A DNA stretch of 64,000 nucleotides from Streptomyces pseudovenezuelae (lineage in GTDB: Bacteria > Actinomycetota > Actinomycetes > Streptomycetales > Streptomycetaceae), in NCBI RefSeq assembly GCF_001513955.1, contig NZ_KQ948149.1, positions 32,202 to 96,201 of the forward strand. The letters are read 5' to 3'. Position numbers and translations under genes: made by a program. Below the pieces are notes generated by a model that saw only the letters and a program-made list of their open reading frames with translations, ran no database searches and was not told where the DNA came from. Shown here piece after piece: positions 25,817 through 35,435 of this stretch (positions are counted from its first letter, which is position 1; every line of letters begins with the position of its first letter).

Positions 25817-28108
25817 ATGAGTGCGGAGGCGACGAACCCCGCGACCCCAGGTCCGGTAGCAGGCCCGGCCGCCCGTTGGCGGGCGCGGATCGACCTGCGC
25901 CGCCTGGGCCGTGCCGCGCTGCTCGGCCCGGCCGCCCGCGACCGGCTGCCCGACGCCATCGGCCACGTCGCCGAGGCCCACCGCGCCCACCACCCCGACG
26001 CCGACCTCGAGCCCCTGCGCCGCGCCTGGGTCCTGGCCGAGTCCTCGCACCGCGGCCAGATGCGCAAGAGCGGTGAGCCGTACATCACACACCCGCTCGC
26101 AGTGACCCTGATCCTCGCCGAACTCGGCGCCGAGACCACGACCTTGACGGCCTCCCTGCTCCACGACACCGTCGAGGACACCGAGGTGACGCTCGATCAG
26201 GTCGGCGAGGAGTTCGGCGCGGAGGTCCGCTTCCTCGTCGACGGCGTCACCAAGCTGGAGAAGGTCGACTACGGCGCCGCCGCCGAGCCCGAGACCTTCC
26301 GCAAGATGCTCGTCGCCACCGGCAACGACGTCCGCGTGATGTCGATCAAACTCGCCGACCGGCTGCACAACATGCGCACCCTCGGCGTGATGCGCCCCGA
26401 GAAACAGGCCCGCATCGCCAAGGTCACCCGCGACGTCCTCATCCCGCTCGCCGAGCGCCTGGGGGTCCAGGCCCTCAAGACCGAACTGGAAGACCTGGTC
26501 TTCGCGATCCTCCACCCGGAGGAGTACAAGCACACACGCGAGCTGATCGTCGACAACGCCTCCCGCGCGGACGACCCGCTCGCCGAGATCGCCGACGAGG
26601 TGCGGGGGGTGCTGCGCGAGGCCGGGATCCAGGCCGAAGTCGTCATCCGGCCACGCCACTTCGTCTCCGTGCACCGCACGGCCCGCAAGCGCGGCAGACT
26701 GCGCGGCGCGGACTTCGGCCGTCTGCTGGTCCTGGTCGGGGAGGACGCCGACTGCTACGCCGTCCTGGGCGAACTGCACACCTGTATGACGCCGGTCGTC
26801 TCGGAGTTCAAGGACTTCATCGCCGTACCTAAGTTCAACCTGTACCAGTCGCTGCACACGGCGGTGGCGCGCGGCGACGGACAGGTCGTCGAGGTCCTCA
26901 TCCGCACCCACCAGATGCACAAGGTCGCCGAGGCGGGGGTGGTCGCGCTCGGCAATCCGTACGCCTCCCCGGCGGACTCCTCGGAGGAGCAGAGCGCGTC
27001 CCACGGCCTCGGCGCCGACGAGGAGCGGGTGGACCCGACGCGGCCCGGCTGGCTCTCCCGCCTCCTCGACTGGCAGGCGGCCGCGCCCGACGCCGACACC
27101 TTCTGGTCCACTCTGCGCGAGGACCTCGCCCAGGACCGCGAGATCACCGTCTTCCGGCCCGACGGCGGCACCCTGGGCCTGCCCGAGGGGGCGACCTGCG
27201 TGGACGCCGCGTACGCGCAGTACGGCGAGGACGCGCACGCGTGTCTAGGCGCTCGTGTCAACGGCCGCCTGGCGACCCTGAGCACCGTCCTGAAGGACGG
27301 CGACACCGTCCAGCTCCTCATGGGTCAGGACCCGGCCGCCGAGCCCTCCAAGGAGTGGCTGGAGCACGCGCACACGCCCGCCGCCCGGATCGCCATCCAG
27401 CGGTGGATCGCGACGCATCCCACGCATGAGGTGCCGGAGGGGGCCGAGGCCCGGGACGGGACGGCAGACATGAAGGCCGATGCGACGGGCGACGTGACGG
27501 CCTTCAGGGCGGCCGACGTGACGGCCGACATGACGACTCAGGGCGCGGACTCCTTCCGGGCCTCCGTCGCGGAGCAGCCTGCCGCCGACACGCCCGACAG
27601 CGCGGGTCGGATCATGAGCGGGCCGCAGACCTCCGACGACCAGACCGCCGACCGCCCGGGCGCCGCCGTCGCCCTCGTCGACCAGCCCGGCGCGACCGTC
27701 CGGCTGGCCGGCTGCTGCACCCCTGTACCGCCCGATGAGATCACCGGCTTCGCCGTACGCGGGGGAGTGGTCACCGTGCACCGCGTCGAGTGCGCCGCGG
27801 TGGACCGGATGAAGGGCGTGGGGCGCGGGGAGGTCGACGTGCGCTGGGGCGACACCGCCGAGTGCCGGGTCACACTGTTCGCGGAATCGTTCGGCCGCCC
27901 GCACCTCCTCGCCGACCTCACCGAGGCCATGGCGGGCGAGGGCGCCGAAATCGTCTCCGCGACCGTCGAGCCCCCCAGCCAGCAGCGCGTTCGCCACACG
28001 TACACGGTCCAACTGCCGGACGCGGCCCTGCTCCCCGCACTGATGAGGGCGATGCGGAACGTACCGGGCGTCTATGACGTGAGCAGGGCGCAGACGCCTG
28101 GGGGGTGA
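25817..28108 (+). CDS. rshA: RelA/SpoT-family (p)ppGpp enzyme RshA
   Basis: Long RSH protein (763 aa) controlling the stringent alarmone. An intact HD hydrolase domain spans ~60-230 (HRG at 78, TH at 91-92, catalytic pair LLHDTVED at 116-117, KLADRLHNMRT). The synthetase region (~270-400) keeps KDFIAVPKFNLYQSLHT and EVLIRT but is degenerate around the nucleotide-binding segment (RHFVSVHRTARKRG; GADFGRLLVLV). Then come TGS (~437-500), a Thr/Asp/Ala-rich insert, a CC/C zinc-finger-like segment with CCTPVPPDEITGF, and a C-terminal ACT domain. ATG 25817 has GGAGGTGCCC just before it. It is the second RSH type in Streptomyces; the main relA is expected elsewhere. Confidence 0.9.
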   Translation: MSAEATNPATPGPVAGPAARWRARIDLRRLGRAALLGPAARDRLPDAIGHVAEAHRAHHPDADLEPLRRAWVLAESSHRGQMRKSGEPYITHPLAVTLILAELGAETTTLTASLLHDTVEDTEVTLDQVGEEFGAEVRFLVDGVTKLEKVDYGAAAEPETFRKMLVATGNDVRVMSIKLADRLHNMRTLGVMRPEKQARIAKVTRDVLIPLAERLGVQALKTELEDLVFAILHPEEYKHTRELIVDNASRADDPLAEIADEVRGVLREAGIQAEVVIRPRHFVSVHRTARKRGRLRGADFGRLLVLVGEDADCYAVLGELHTCMTPVVSEFKDFIAVPKFNLYQSLHTAVARGDGQVVEVLIRTHQMHKVAEAGVVALGNPYASPADSSEEQSASHGLGADEERVDPTRPGWLSRLLDWQAAAPDADTFWSTLREDLAQDREITVFRPDGGTLGLPEGATCVDAAYAQYGEDAHACLGARVNGRLATLSTVLKDGDTVQLLMGQDPAAEPSKEWLEHAHTPAARIAIQRWIATHPTHEVPEGAEARDGTADMKADATGDVTAFRAADVTADMTTQGADSFRASVAEQPAADTPDSAGRIMSGPQTSDDQTADRPGAAVALVDQPGATVRLAGCCTPVPPDEITGFAVRGGVVTVHRVECAAVDRMKGVGRGEVDVRWGDTAECRVTLFAESFGRPHLLADLTEAMAGEGAEIVSATVEPPSQQRVRHTYTVQLPDAALLPALMRAMRNVPGVYDVSRAQTPGG

Positions 28109-28562
28109 TGGGGGAGGGTGTCGGGGGCTGGGTTACGTCGCAACGGGCTGAGGCCGCCGGATTCGATGTCCCTCAGGGGGTTGGCCGACTTGGGGCGAGG
28201 CCGTGTCCCAGACCGCTGCGCCTGGGGCGGCGCCGGCACCTCAGGGACCCGCTCATCAAGAGGGACGCCGTAGAGGCTTCTCCTGTGCGGGACGGGGGCG
28301 GGCCGACACTCCAGGGGGCTGCTACCCGGCCTGCGTTGCGCCACAGGGCTCACCGCGCGCGTGGGGACCGTTCGCAAGCCTTCCTGTCGCAGGCGCCGGT
28401 CCCCAGACCTTCACGCGTGAGGATCGCTCGAAACGCCTTCACGCGCGCGTGGCGGGACGCAGGAGCGTACGCGTCCACCTCAACGGGACCGGAGGACCCC
28501 GTTCGAGTGGGCCGATCGCGCGTCGCCGCCGTGGCACACGCCCGCGCTGGTAGCGGTGGTGC
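28109..28562. other. Gene-free 454-bp spacer
   Basis: No convincing gene on either strand; frames here have atypical codon use. CCTTCACGCG occurs twice (near 28408 and 28436). TAGCGG lies just before the next start. Nothing else was seen. Confidence 0.5.
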
Positions 28563-30107
28563 ATGCCGCTCACCCCCCACCCCCGCACCGGCCCGGGCCC
28601 TGCCCACGCCGACCGACCCGGCCCCGACGCCCCCCGTTGCCGTACCGGAAGCACCCGACGGCGCAAGGCGGTCGCGCTGCTCGCCTCCGCCGTCTCCGTC
28701 TGCCTGCTCGCCGCCGGTGCTCCGGCCGAGCCGCTCGGCGTCGGCGACCGCCTGTTCCCGCACCTCGGCAACCCCGGCTACGACGTGGCGTCGTACGACC
28801 TCTCCTTCCACTACTCCGGCAGCAACAGCAAGCCGCTCACGGCCGTCACCACGATCGACGCCTGGACGACGACCGAACTCGACCGCATCAACCTCGACTT
28901 CGCGCACGGCGAGGTCCGGTCGGTGCAGGTCGACGGACGCCCCGCCGCCTTCACCGGCGCGGGCGAGGATCTCGTCATCACCCCCGACGATCCGCTGCCC
29001 CGCGGCAGCTGGACGCGGATCACCGTCCGGCACACGAGCGACCCCGTCTCCGCCGCGGACCGGGACGGCGGCTGGGTGCGCACCGCGGACGGGCTCGCCA
29101 TGGCCAACCAGGCCGACGTCGCCCACCTGGTGTTCCCGTGCAACGACCACCCCTCCGACAAGGCGATGTTCACCATCCGGGTCACCGCGCCCGACGGTTA
29201 CACGGCCGTCGCCAACGGGCTCCCGACGGACGTGGACCGCGTCGGCCGGGCGACCACCTGGACGTACCGCACCCAGCACCCGATGGCCACCGAGCTCGCC
29301 CAGGTGTCCATCGGACGTTCCACCGTGCTGCACCGCGAGGGACCGCACGGACTGCCCGTCCGCGACGTCGTGCCGACAAAGGACCGCGCCGCGCTCGAAC
29401 CGTGGCTCAAGAAGACCCCCGGCCAGCTCGCCTGGATGGAGAAAAGGGTCGGGATCTACCCCTTCGAGACGTACGGCCTCCTCATGGCCGGCGCCGACAC
29501 CGGCTTCGAGTTGGAAACCCAAACCCTCTCCCTCTTCGAGAAGGATCTCTTCACCGAGCCCGCCTACCCCAAGTGGTACGTCGAGTCGATCATGGTCCAT
29601 GAGCTCGCCCACCAGTGGTTCGGCGACAGCGTCAGCCCCCGCACCTGGTCCGACCTGTGGCTCAACGAAGGACACGCCACCTGGTACGAGGCGCTGTACG
29701 CGGAGGAGAAGGCGGGCCGCACCCTGGAGGCCCGCATGAAGGCCGCGTACGGCGCCTCGGACCGCTGGCGCGCCGCCGGCGGACCACCCGCCGCGCCCAA
29801 GCCGCCCAAGCCCGGCCAGAAGATCAGCATCTTCCGGCCGAACGTCTACGACGGCGCTGCCCTGGTGCTCTACGCCCTGCGCCAGGAGATCGGCCGCAAG
29901 TCCTTCGAGAGCCTGGAACGGGCCTGGGTCCAGGAACACCGGGACGGCACGGCGTCGACCGCCGACTTCGTGCGCCTCGCCTCCCAGATCTCCGGACGCG
30001 ACCTCGGCGGCTTCCTCCAGGGCTGGCTCTACGGCGAGAAGACCCCGGCGATGCCCGGCCACCCGGACTGGAAGGCCGTGGCACCCACCGCCGCACCGGT
30101 GAAATAA
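28563..30107 (+). CDS. Secreted M1-family zinc metallopeptidase
   Basis: Extracellular aminopeptidase-like enzyme (514 aa). The N-terminal ~30 basic residues precede a signal helix (AVALLASAVSVCLLAAGAPA), then the M1 beta domain. The zinc site is complete: HELAH at 346-350 and the third ligand Glu in WLNEGHATWYE at 369, exactly HEXXH-X18-E. The exopeptidase motif at the GAMEN position is GFELETQ, which differs from the usual GxLETQ variant of this subfamily. It is shorter than PepN (~850 aa) and lacks the large C-terminal domain. The run of Pro/Lys near 400 is a surface loop. Confidence 0.88.
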   Translation: MPLTPHPRTGPGPAHADRPGPDAPRCRTGSTRRRKAVALLASAVSVCLLAAGAPAEPLGVGDRLFPHLGNPGYDVASYDLSFHYSGSNSKPLTAVTTIDAWTTTELDRINLDFAHGEVRSVQVDGRPAAFTGAGEDLVITPDDPLPRGSWTRITVRHTSDPVSAADRDGGWVRTADGLAMANQADVAHLVFPCNDHPSDKAMFTIRVTAPDGYTAVANGLPTDVDRVGRATTWTYRTQHPMATELAQVSIGRSTVLHREGPHGLPVRDVVPTKDRAALEPWLKKTPGQLAWMEKRVGIYPFETYGLLMAGADTGFELETQTLSLFEKDLFTEPAYPKWYVESIMVHELAHQWFGDSVSPRTWSDLWLNEGHATWYEALYAEEKAGRTLEARMKAAYGASDRWRAAGGPPAAPKPPKPGQKISIFRPNVYDGAALVLYALRQEIGRKSFESLERAWVQEHRDGTASTADFVRLASQISGRDLGGFLQGWLYGEKTPAMPGHPDWKAVAPTAAPVK

Positions 30108-30120
30108 GGCGGTGACGAGA

Positions 30121-30166
30121 CGCCCCGTGCCGTGCGACCATCTTCAGGTCGGCGCGGCACGGGGCG
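30121..30166. terminator. Terminator after the M1 peptidase gene
   Basis: CGCCCCGTGCCG (30121-30132) pairs perfectly with 30155-30166, and GACC/GGTC extends the stem inside. It lies 13 nt after the stop. Confidence 0.7.
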
Positions 30167-30194
30167 CGGGGGAATCTCCCGGAGTGCTCGTGCG

Positions 30195-30223
30195 TTGACT
30201 TCTACGACCGCCGAATCTGAATC
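30195..30223 (+). promoter_or_regulatory. hflX promoter candidate
   Basis: TTGACT (30195-30200), 17 nt, then TGAATC. The -35 box is near consensus and the -10 is weak. A ribosome-binding site AAGGAT precedes ATG 30244. Confidence 0.4.
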
Positions 30224-30243
30224 CCCATCGACGTAAGGATCCA

Positions 30244-31740
30244 ATGACCTCCTCTTCATCCCCTTCCCAGGACACGCAGCGCCTCGCGCACACTTACGCC
30301 GAAGGTCTTCGGGCCGATGCCCTGATGGAAGAGGACGTCGCCTGGAGCCACGAGATCGACGGAGAGCGGGACGGCGAGCAGTTCGATCGATCCGAGCGCG
30401 CGGCCCTGCGCCGCGTCGCCGGCCTCTCCACCGAGCTCGAGGACGTCACCGAGGTCGAGTACCGCCAGCTCCGTCTGGAGCGGGTCGTCCTCGTCGGCGT
30501 CTGGACCACGGGGACCGCGCAGGACGCCGACAACTCCCTCGCAGAGCTCGCCGCCCTCGCGGAGACCGCAGGCGCACTCGTGCTCGACGGCGTGATCCAG
30601 CGTCGCGACAAGCCCGACGCGGCCACCTTCATCGGCTCCGGCAAGGCCCTGGAGCTGCGTGACATCGTCGTCGAGTCCGGCGCGGACACCGTCATCTGCG
30701 ACGGCGAACTCAGCCCCGGCCAGCTCATCGCCCTCGAAGACGTCGTCAAGGTCAAGGTCATCGACCGTACGGCCCTGATCCTCGACATCTTCGCCCAGCA
30801 CGCCAAGTCCCGTGAGGGCAAGGCGCAGGTCGCGCTCGCGCAGATGCAGTACATGCTGCCGCGACTGCGCGGCTGGGGTCAGTCGCTGTCCCGTCAGATG
30901 GGCGGCGGCAAGGGCGGCGGCCTCGCCACCCGTGGTCCCGGTGAGACCAAGATCGAGACGGACCGGCGTCGGATCCGCGAGAAGATGGCGAAGATGCGCC
31001 GGGAGATCGCGGACATGAAGACCGGCCGCGAGATCAAGCGCCAGGAACGCAAGCGCCACAAGGTGCCCTCGGTCGCCATCGCGGGTTACACCAACGCCGG
31101 CAAGTCGTCCCTGCTCAACCGCCTCACGGGCGCGGGCGTCCTGGTCGAGAACGCCCTGTTCGCGACCCTGGACCCCACCGTCCGCCGGGCGGAGACCCCG
31201 AGCGGCCGTCTGTACACACTGGCCGACACCGTCGGTTTTGTACGGCACCTGCCGCACCACCTGGTCGAGGCGTTCCGCTCCACCATGGAGGAGGTCGGCG
31301 AGTCCGACCTGATCCTGCACGTGGTGGACGGCTCGCACCCGAACCCGGAGGAGCAACTGGCCGCGGTGCGCGAGGTGATCAGGGACGTCGGTGCCACCGG
31401 CGTGCCGGAGATCGTCGTGATCAACAAGGCCGACGCGGCGGACCCGCTGACGCTCCAGCGGCTGATGCGGATCGAGAAGCGCGCCATCGCGGTCTCGGCC
31501 CGTACCGGCCAGGGCATCACCGAGCTGCTCGCCCTGATCGACAACGAACTGCCCAGGCCGTCCGTCGAGATCGAGGCGCTCGTGCCGTACACCCACGGCA
31601 AGCTCGTCGCCCGCGCCCATGACGAGGGCGAGGTGATCTCCGAGGAGCACACCGCGGAGGGCACCCTGCTCAAGGTGCGGGTGCACGAGGAACTGGCCGC
31701 GGAGTTCGCACCGTACGTGCCGGCCCCGGTTGTGGCCTGA
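30244..31740 (+). CDS. hflX: Ribosome-associated GTPase HflX
   Basis: GTPase (498 aa) that splits stalled 70S ribosomes under stress. It has the N-terminal HflX domain (IQRRDKPDAATFIGSGKALEL), a helical linker with LSRQMGGGKGGGLATRGPGE, and a G domain with G1 GYTNAGKSSLLNRL, G3 DTVGFVRHLP and G4 NKAD. The Streptomyces protein carries an N-terminal extension of ~70 acidic residues. Transcribed alone, with terminators on both sides. Confidence 0.94.
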   Translation: MTSSSSPSQDTQRLAHTYAEGLRADALMEEDVAWSHEIDGERDGEQFDRSERAALRRVAGLSTELEDVTEVEYRQLRLERVVLVGVWTTGTAQDADNSLAELAALAETAGALVLDGVIQRRDKPDAATFIGSGKALELRDIVVESGADTVICDGELSPGQLIALEDVVKVKVIDRTALILDIFAQHAKSREGKAQVALAQMQYMLPRLRGWGQSLSRQMGGGKGGGLATRGPGETKIETDRRRIREKMAKMRREIADMKTGREIKRQERKRHKVPSVAIAGYTNAGKSSLLNRLTGAGVLVENALFATLDPTVRRAETPSGRLYTLADTVGFVRHLPHHLVEAFRSTMEEVGESDLILHVVDGSHPNPEEQLAAVREVIRDVGATGVPEIVVINKADAADPLTLQRLMRIEKRAIAVSARTGQGITELLALIDNELPRPSVEIEALVPYTHGKLVARAHDEGEVISEEHTAEGTLLKVRVHEELAAEFAPYVPAPVVA

Positions 31741-31768
31741 GTGCTGTAGTTCGAGTGCTGTAGTTCGT
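31741..31768 (+). repeat. 14-bp tandem duplication
   Basis: GTGCTGTAGTTCGA is followed at once by GTGCTGTAGTTCGT, just past the hflX stop. Confidence 0.6.
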
Positions 31769-31773
31769 CTGAC

Positions 31774-31804
31774 AGGCCCGCCCTTTTCGAGAAGGGGCGG
31801 GCCT
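31774..31804. terminator. Bidirectional terminator between hflX and the trypsin-like gene
   Basis: AGGCCCGCCC pairs with GGGCGGGCCT, with TTTT/GAGAA in the upper stem and loop. It sits between convergent genes and has partial T/A tracts. Confidence 0.75.
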
Positions 31805-31877
31805 TCGGCGTCTTCGGCACACCGGCGTGGGTGGTCGTGGTCGTTCGGGGACTCGGGCCTACCGTGAGCAGGAGCTG

Positions 31878-33062
31878 TCACCGGCCGGCGTACTTCTGAC
31901 TGACCGTGTCGTACACCCCCTTGGCCACCTCACCCAGCCGGGGGCCGGCCAGCCAGCCCGCGTTCACCGGGCCGATCGAGGTGTTCGACACCAGCGCCGG
32001 CTCGCCGTCCGCACCCGTCGCCACCCAGCCGCCGCCGGACGAACCACCCGTCATGGTGCAGCCGATCCGGTACATCGTCGGATCCGAGGCGTTGATGGAC
32101 AGCCGTCCCGGCCTGTCCTGGCACTGGTACAGCGTCTCCCCGTCAAAGGGCGCCGCCGCCGGATACCCGTCGACCGTGATGCTCTCCACCCGCGGCACCG
32201 CCGGCGCCGCGAAGTTCACCGGCAGGGCCGAACCGACCGTCTCCTCCAGTGACTTGCCGCTACCCCCGTTCTCCGGTGTCACATGGATGACGGCGAAGTC
32301 GTACGGGGCACCGGCCCCGCCGGTCGGACCGCCCTGAGCGATCCACTGGTCCGAGGTCCCCGCCCAGTCGGCCCACCAGACGCCGTAAGGAGCGAGCTCG
32401 TCCTCGGTCGCACCGGCCAACTCCCCTGCCGAGAACGCCTGGTCGTTGTACGACGGCACGAACGCGATGTTGCGGTACCAGCCGCCGCTCCTGCCCGCGT
32501 GCACACAATGCCCCGCCGTCCACACCAGGTTGGACCTGCCAGGGTTGGCCGGGTCGGCCACGACCGTCGCCGAGCAGACCATCGTGCCTTCGGGGGAGTC
32601 GAAGAACACCTTGCCCGCCTCGGGGACGGTGTCGTGGTACGTAGGCGATACGGCCTTCGCGTCCACCGGCGCCGGCTCCGGGTCGGTCACACCCTGGTCA
32701 CCCGAGAGGTCGCTCTCCCGGACACCACGGTCGGGATCCTCGGCCTCCTGCATCCGGTCCGGGTCCCACAGACCCTCGATGACGGGGTTGATGTAGTCCT
32801 GGGCCTTGCGCAGCCAGTCGTCCCGGTCCCAGTTCTTCCAGGCCCCGTCCTTCCACTTGTCTACATCGATCCCGTGCTCCTTGAGCCTGTCCCTGATGTC
32901 GTCCGGGATCGTGATCTTGCCGTCTCCCTCGGACGCGGCTGAGGCGGAGGCCTGCGCGTTCGCGTCCGGGTCGTTCGAGCCGCAGCCGGTGGCGGTCAGC
33001 GCCAGCAAGGACGCGAGGGCCACGGCAGCCAGCACGGGGGAGACTCTGCGGCGCGCGCCCAC
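31878..33062 (-). CDS. Trypsin-like serine peptidase lipoprotein
   Basis: Exported chymotrypsin-fold protease (394 aa). Its signal peptide ends in lipobox LTATGC, so it is probably membrane-anchored. A ~110-residue acidic/helical N-terminal region follows (DIRDRLKEHGIDVDKWKDG). The catalytic triad is visible as TAGHC (His), APYDFAVIHV (Asp) and TGGSSGGGWV (Ser). GTG 33062 is chosen over the upstream ATG because GGAGGTGAA lies immediately before it. It is divergent from the siderophore cluster. Substrate unknown. Confidence 0.85.
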   Translation of the reverse strand: MGARRRVSPVLAAVALASLLALTATGCGSNDPDANAQASASAASEGDGKITIPDDIRDRLKEHGIDVDKWKDGAWKNWDRDDWLRKAQDYINPVIEGLWDPDRMQEAEDPDRGVRESDLSGDQGVTDPEPAPVDAKAVSPTYHDTVPEAGKVFFDSPEGTMVCSATVVADPANPGRSNLVWTAGHCVHAGRSGGWYRNIAFVPSYNDQAFSAGELAGATEDELAPYGVWWADWAGTSDQWIAQGGPTGGAGAPYDFAVIHVTPENGGSGKSLEETVGSALPVNFAAPAVPRVESITVDGYPAAAPFDGETLYQCQDRPGRLSINASDPTMYRIGCTMTGGSSGGGWVATGADGEPALVSNTSIGPVNAGWLAGPRLGEVAKGVYDTVSQKYAGR

Positions 33063-33500
33063 TTCACCTCCACCCCGAACGGTCAACAACAGCAGTACGG
33101 ATCGCATGCTCTGCCTCCCCCTGGTGCGGACGAACCCGGTGCCGGAACCCGGGACTCCCCGCTGACGCCCATGAGTTCACCCTCCGGCACCACGCCTCGG
33201 ACCGGCATCGCACCCCATGCGCCCGTTATGGGGGACTTCCCGTCGAACCGCAACGGTTCCGTCATGTCAAAGATCTGCGGACAACCCGTAACCCGCCGAA
33301 CGGTCCGGGGTTGGTAGCGGTGGGGACCTGCTGCCGGCGGACGGTTCGGTCCTCCACGCCCCCATCCCCGGATTTCTCCCGACAGTCGGGGCATCGATGT
33401 GCCGAGACGTCGAGCAAAGGGATACGGGGCTCCGTATGTCGGGGCGGGCGAGTCCGCGAGGGAACCGCTTGCCCCTGCGCAGCGCGACGACGGGAGCACC
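33063..33500. other. Divergent spacer upstream of the siderophore cluster
   Basis: 438 bp with no gene. GAACCG-CAA-CGGTTC (33245-33259) is a perfect 6-bp palindrome with 3-nt centre and could be an operator. I looked for an iron box resembling TTAGGTTAGGCTCACCTAA (DmdR1/DtxR type) and found none. A GGGAG ribosome-binding site precedes ATG 33501. Confidence 0.5.
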
Positions 33501-35042
33501 ATGGCCATGACCGACACCGCATCCGGGGAGGCCATGGCGGGGCCCACCGCCGTCGCGGAACCGTCGCAGGCCCGCTCGGCGCACGAGGGGATCCTCCGGC
33601 GCCAGTCGGCCCGTGAGTCGGCCGCGCGCACCTACGCCCGCGCCCTCCCGATCGTCCCGGTACGCGCACGTGGCCTGACCATCGAGGGCGCCGACGGTCG
33701 CCGCTACCTCGACTGCCTCTCGGGTGCCGGCACCCTGGCCCTCGGCCACAACCACCCCGTCGTCCTGGAAGCGATCCGAAAGGTCCTCGATTCGGGCGCG
33801 CCCCTCCACGTCCTCGACCTCGCGACCCCCGTCAAGGACGCCTTCATCACCGAATTGTTCCGCACCCTCCCTGGTGGGCTCGCCGACCACGCTCGCGTGC
33901 AGTTCTGCGGCCCCGCCGGCACCGACGCGGTGGAGGCCGCCTTCAAGCTCGTACGCGCCGCGACCGGCCGCAACGGCATCCTCGCCTTCGCCGGTGCCTA
34001 CCACGGCATGACCTCCGGAGCGCTCGAAGCGGCCGGTGACGCCTTCGACGTACGGGTCGCCCGGCTGCCCTATCCGCAGGACTACCGCTGCCCGTTCGGG
34101 GTCGGTGGCCCACACGGCGCCGAACTCGCCGCCCGCTGGACGCAATCCCTCCTCGACGACCCCAAATCCGGGGTGCCGCTGCCCGCCGGGATGATTCTGG
34201 AACCCGTGCAGGGCGAGGGCGGGGTCCTCCCGGCCCCGGACGAGTGGATGCGGCGCATGCGCCGGATCACGGCCGACCGGTCGGTCCCGCTCATCGCCGA
34301 CGAGGTCCAGACGGGGGTCGGTCGCACCGGCGCCTTCTGGGCCGTGGAGCACAGCGGCATCTCCCCCGACGTCATGGTCCTCTCCAAGGCCATCGGCGGC
34401 AGCCTCCCTCTCGCCGTCGTCGTCTACCGCGACGACCTCGATGTCTGGGAGCCCGGCGCCCACGCCGGCACCTTCCGCGGCAACCAACTCGCCATGGCCG
34501 CGGGCACGGCCACGATGGCCTACGTCCGCGAGAACGACCTCACAGCGCGCGCGGCAACCCTCGGCGCCCGGATGCTGCAGCAACTTCGGTCGCTGGCACG
34601 GGAGTTTCCCGTGATCGGTGACGTGCGAGGCAGGGGACTGATGATCGGGATCGAGCTGGTGGAGGCGGAAGGGGAGGGAGTGGGGGAGCGCGCGGAAGGG
34701 GAGGGGCCTGCTGGACCGCTGGGCACGGTCGGATTCGGTAGCTCCGGTGGTGCGAGCGCGTCGGTGGTGCCCGAAAGCATCCCGTCTCCTCGCCCTGCCT
34801 CTCCCGAGCTTGCCGCCGCCGTCCAACAGGAGTGCCTCCGGCGTGGGCTGATCGTCGAGCTCGGTGGCCGTCACGCGAGTGTCATCCGCCTGCTCCCGCC
34901 CCTGACGATCACCGACGAACAGACGACCGCGGTCCTCGACCGCCTGGCAGACGCCGTGGCAGCGGTGGCCCGCAGTCACGGCCCCGCCGGCGAGAGGCAA
35001 CGGCAGCGTCGGCGACGGAACCGGGGTGAGGGGATGGGCTAG
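33501..35042 (+). CDS. Class III aminotransferase, diaminobutyrate-2-oxoglutarate type (siderophore cluster)
   Basis: PLP enzyme (513 aa) of the DABA aminotransferase/RhbA branch, expected to form 2,4-diaminobutyrate from aspartate semialdehyde and glutamate. It has the phosphate-binding region FCGPAGTDAVEAAFKL, GAYHGMTSG, IADEVQTGVGRTG (Asp contacting the pyridine N), and PLP lysine 296 in VLSKAIGG. Residues ~390-440 form a Gly/Glu/Ser-rich insert not normal for the family. The last ~20 residues are Arg-rich. ATG 33501 has GGGAG before it. First gene of a three-gene NIS siderophore cluster. Confidence 0.85.
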   Translation: MAMTDTASGEAMAGPTAVAEPSQARSAHEGILRRQSARESAARTYARALPIVPVRARGLTIEGADGRRYLDCLSGAGTLALGHNHPVVLEAIRKVLDSGAPLHVLDLATPVKDAFITELFRTLPGGLADHARVQFCGPAGTDAVEAAFKLVRAATGRNGILAFAGAYHGMTSGALEAAGDAFDVRVARLPYPQDYRCPFGVGGPHGAELAARWTQSLLDDPKSGVPLPAGMILEPVQGEGGVLPAPDEWMRRMRRITADRSVPLIADEVQTGVGRTGAFWAVEHSGISPDVMVLSKAIGGSLPLAVVVYRDDLDVWEPGAHAGTFRGNQLAMAAGTATMAYVRENDLTARAATLGARMLQQLRSLAREFPVIGDVRGRGLMIGIELVEAEGEGVGERAEGEGPAGPLGTVGFGSSGGASASVVPESIPSPRPASPELAAAVQQECLRRGLIVELGGRHASVIRLLPPLTITDEQTTAVLDRLADAVAAVARSHGPAGERQRQRRRRNRGEGMG

Positions 35043-35435
35043 TTGCCGGGGCGGCGATGTACGCCGGAGGGGCGGCGGGAGCTGGTGTGTTGGCTGGGGG
35101 TGGGGCCGGTGGATCGGCTGATGCTGCGGCTGTGGCGGATGGAGCGGCAGGGGCCGGTGTGTTGGCTGGAACGGCACAGAGGACAGGAAGCGCAGCCACG
35201 TCCTCGGCCGGTGCGACGGCCACAGTCGGTGTCGGAGCTGGGGCCGGGGTCGGCGATCGGACCGAGGCAGGGGTTCGGGTTCGAAACCAGCCCGGAGCCG
35301 GAACCGAGGTCGGAATTGGGGCCAGATCAGAAGCCGGAGCGCCGCCCCACCTCGCAGCCGCCACCCTCCCGCGCGCCATAGGCCGAGTCGCGCACAGCGC
35401 GCCAGCACCTCCGAGCGGCCGCCCCCATCACCTCG
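35043..35435. other. Low-complexity spacer in the siderophore cluster
   Basis: 393 bp between the aminotransferase and synthetase genes. One frame encodes an Ala/Gly/Val-rich low-complexity stretch beginning near 35057, and GGTGTGTTGGCTGG occurs twice. Neither looks like a gene family I know. It could be an untranslated linker or a decayed coding segment. Confidence 0.4.

Noticed and set aside
33063..33500. Iron box before the siderophore cluster
   Set aside because: No sequence close to the DmdR1/DtxR consensus on either strand by eye; only a 6-bp GAACCG palindrome.
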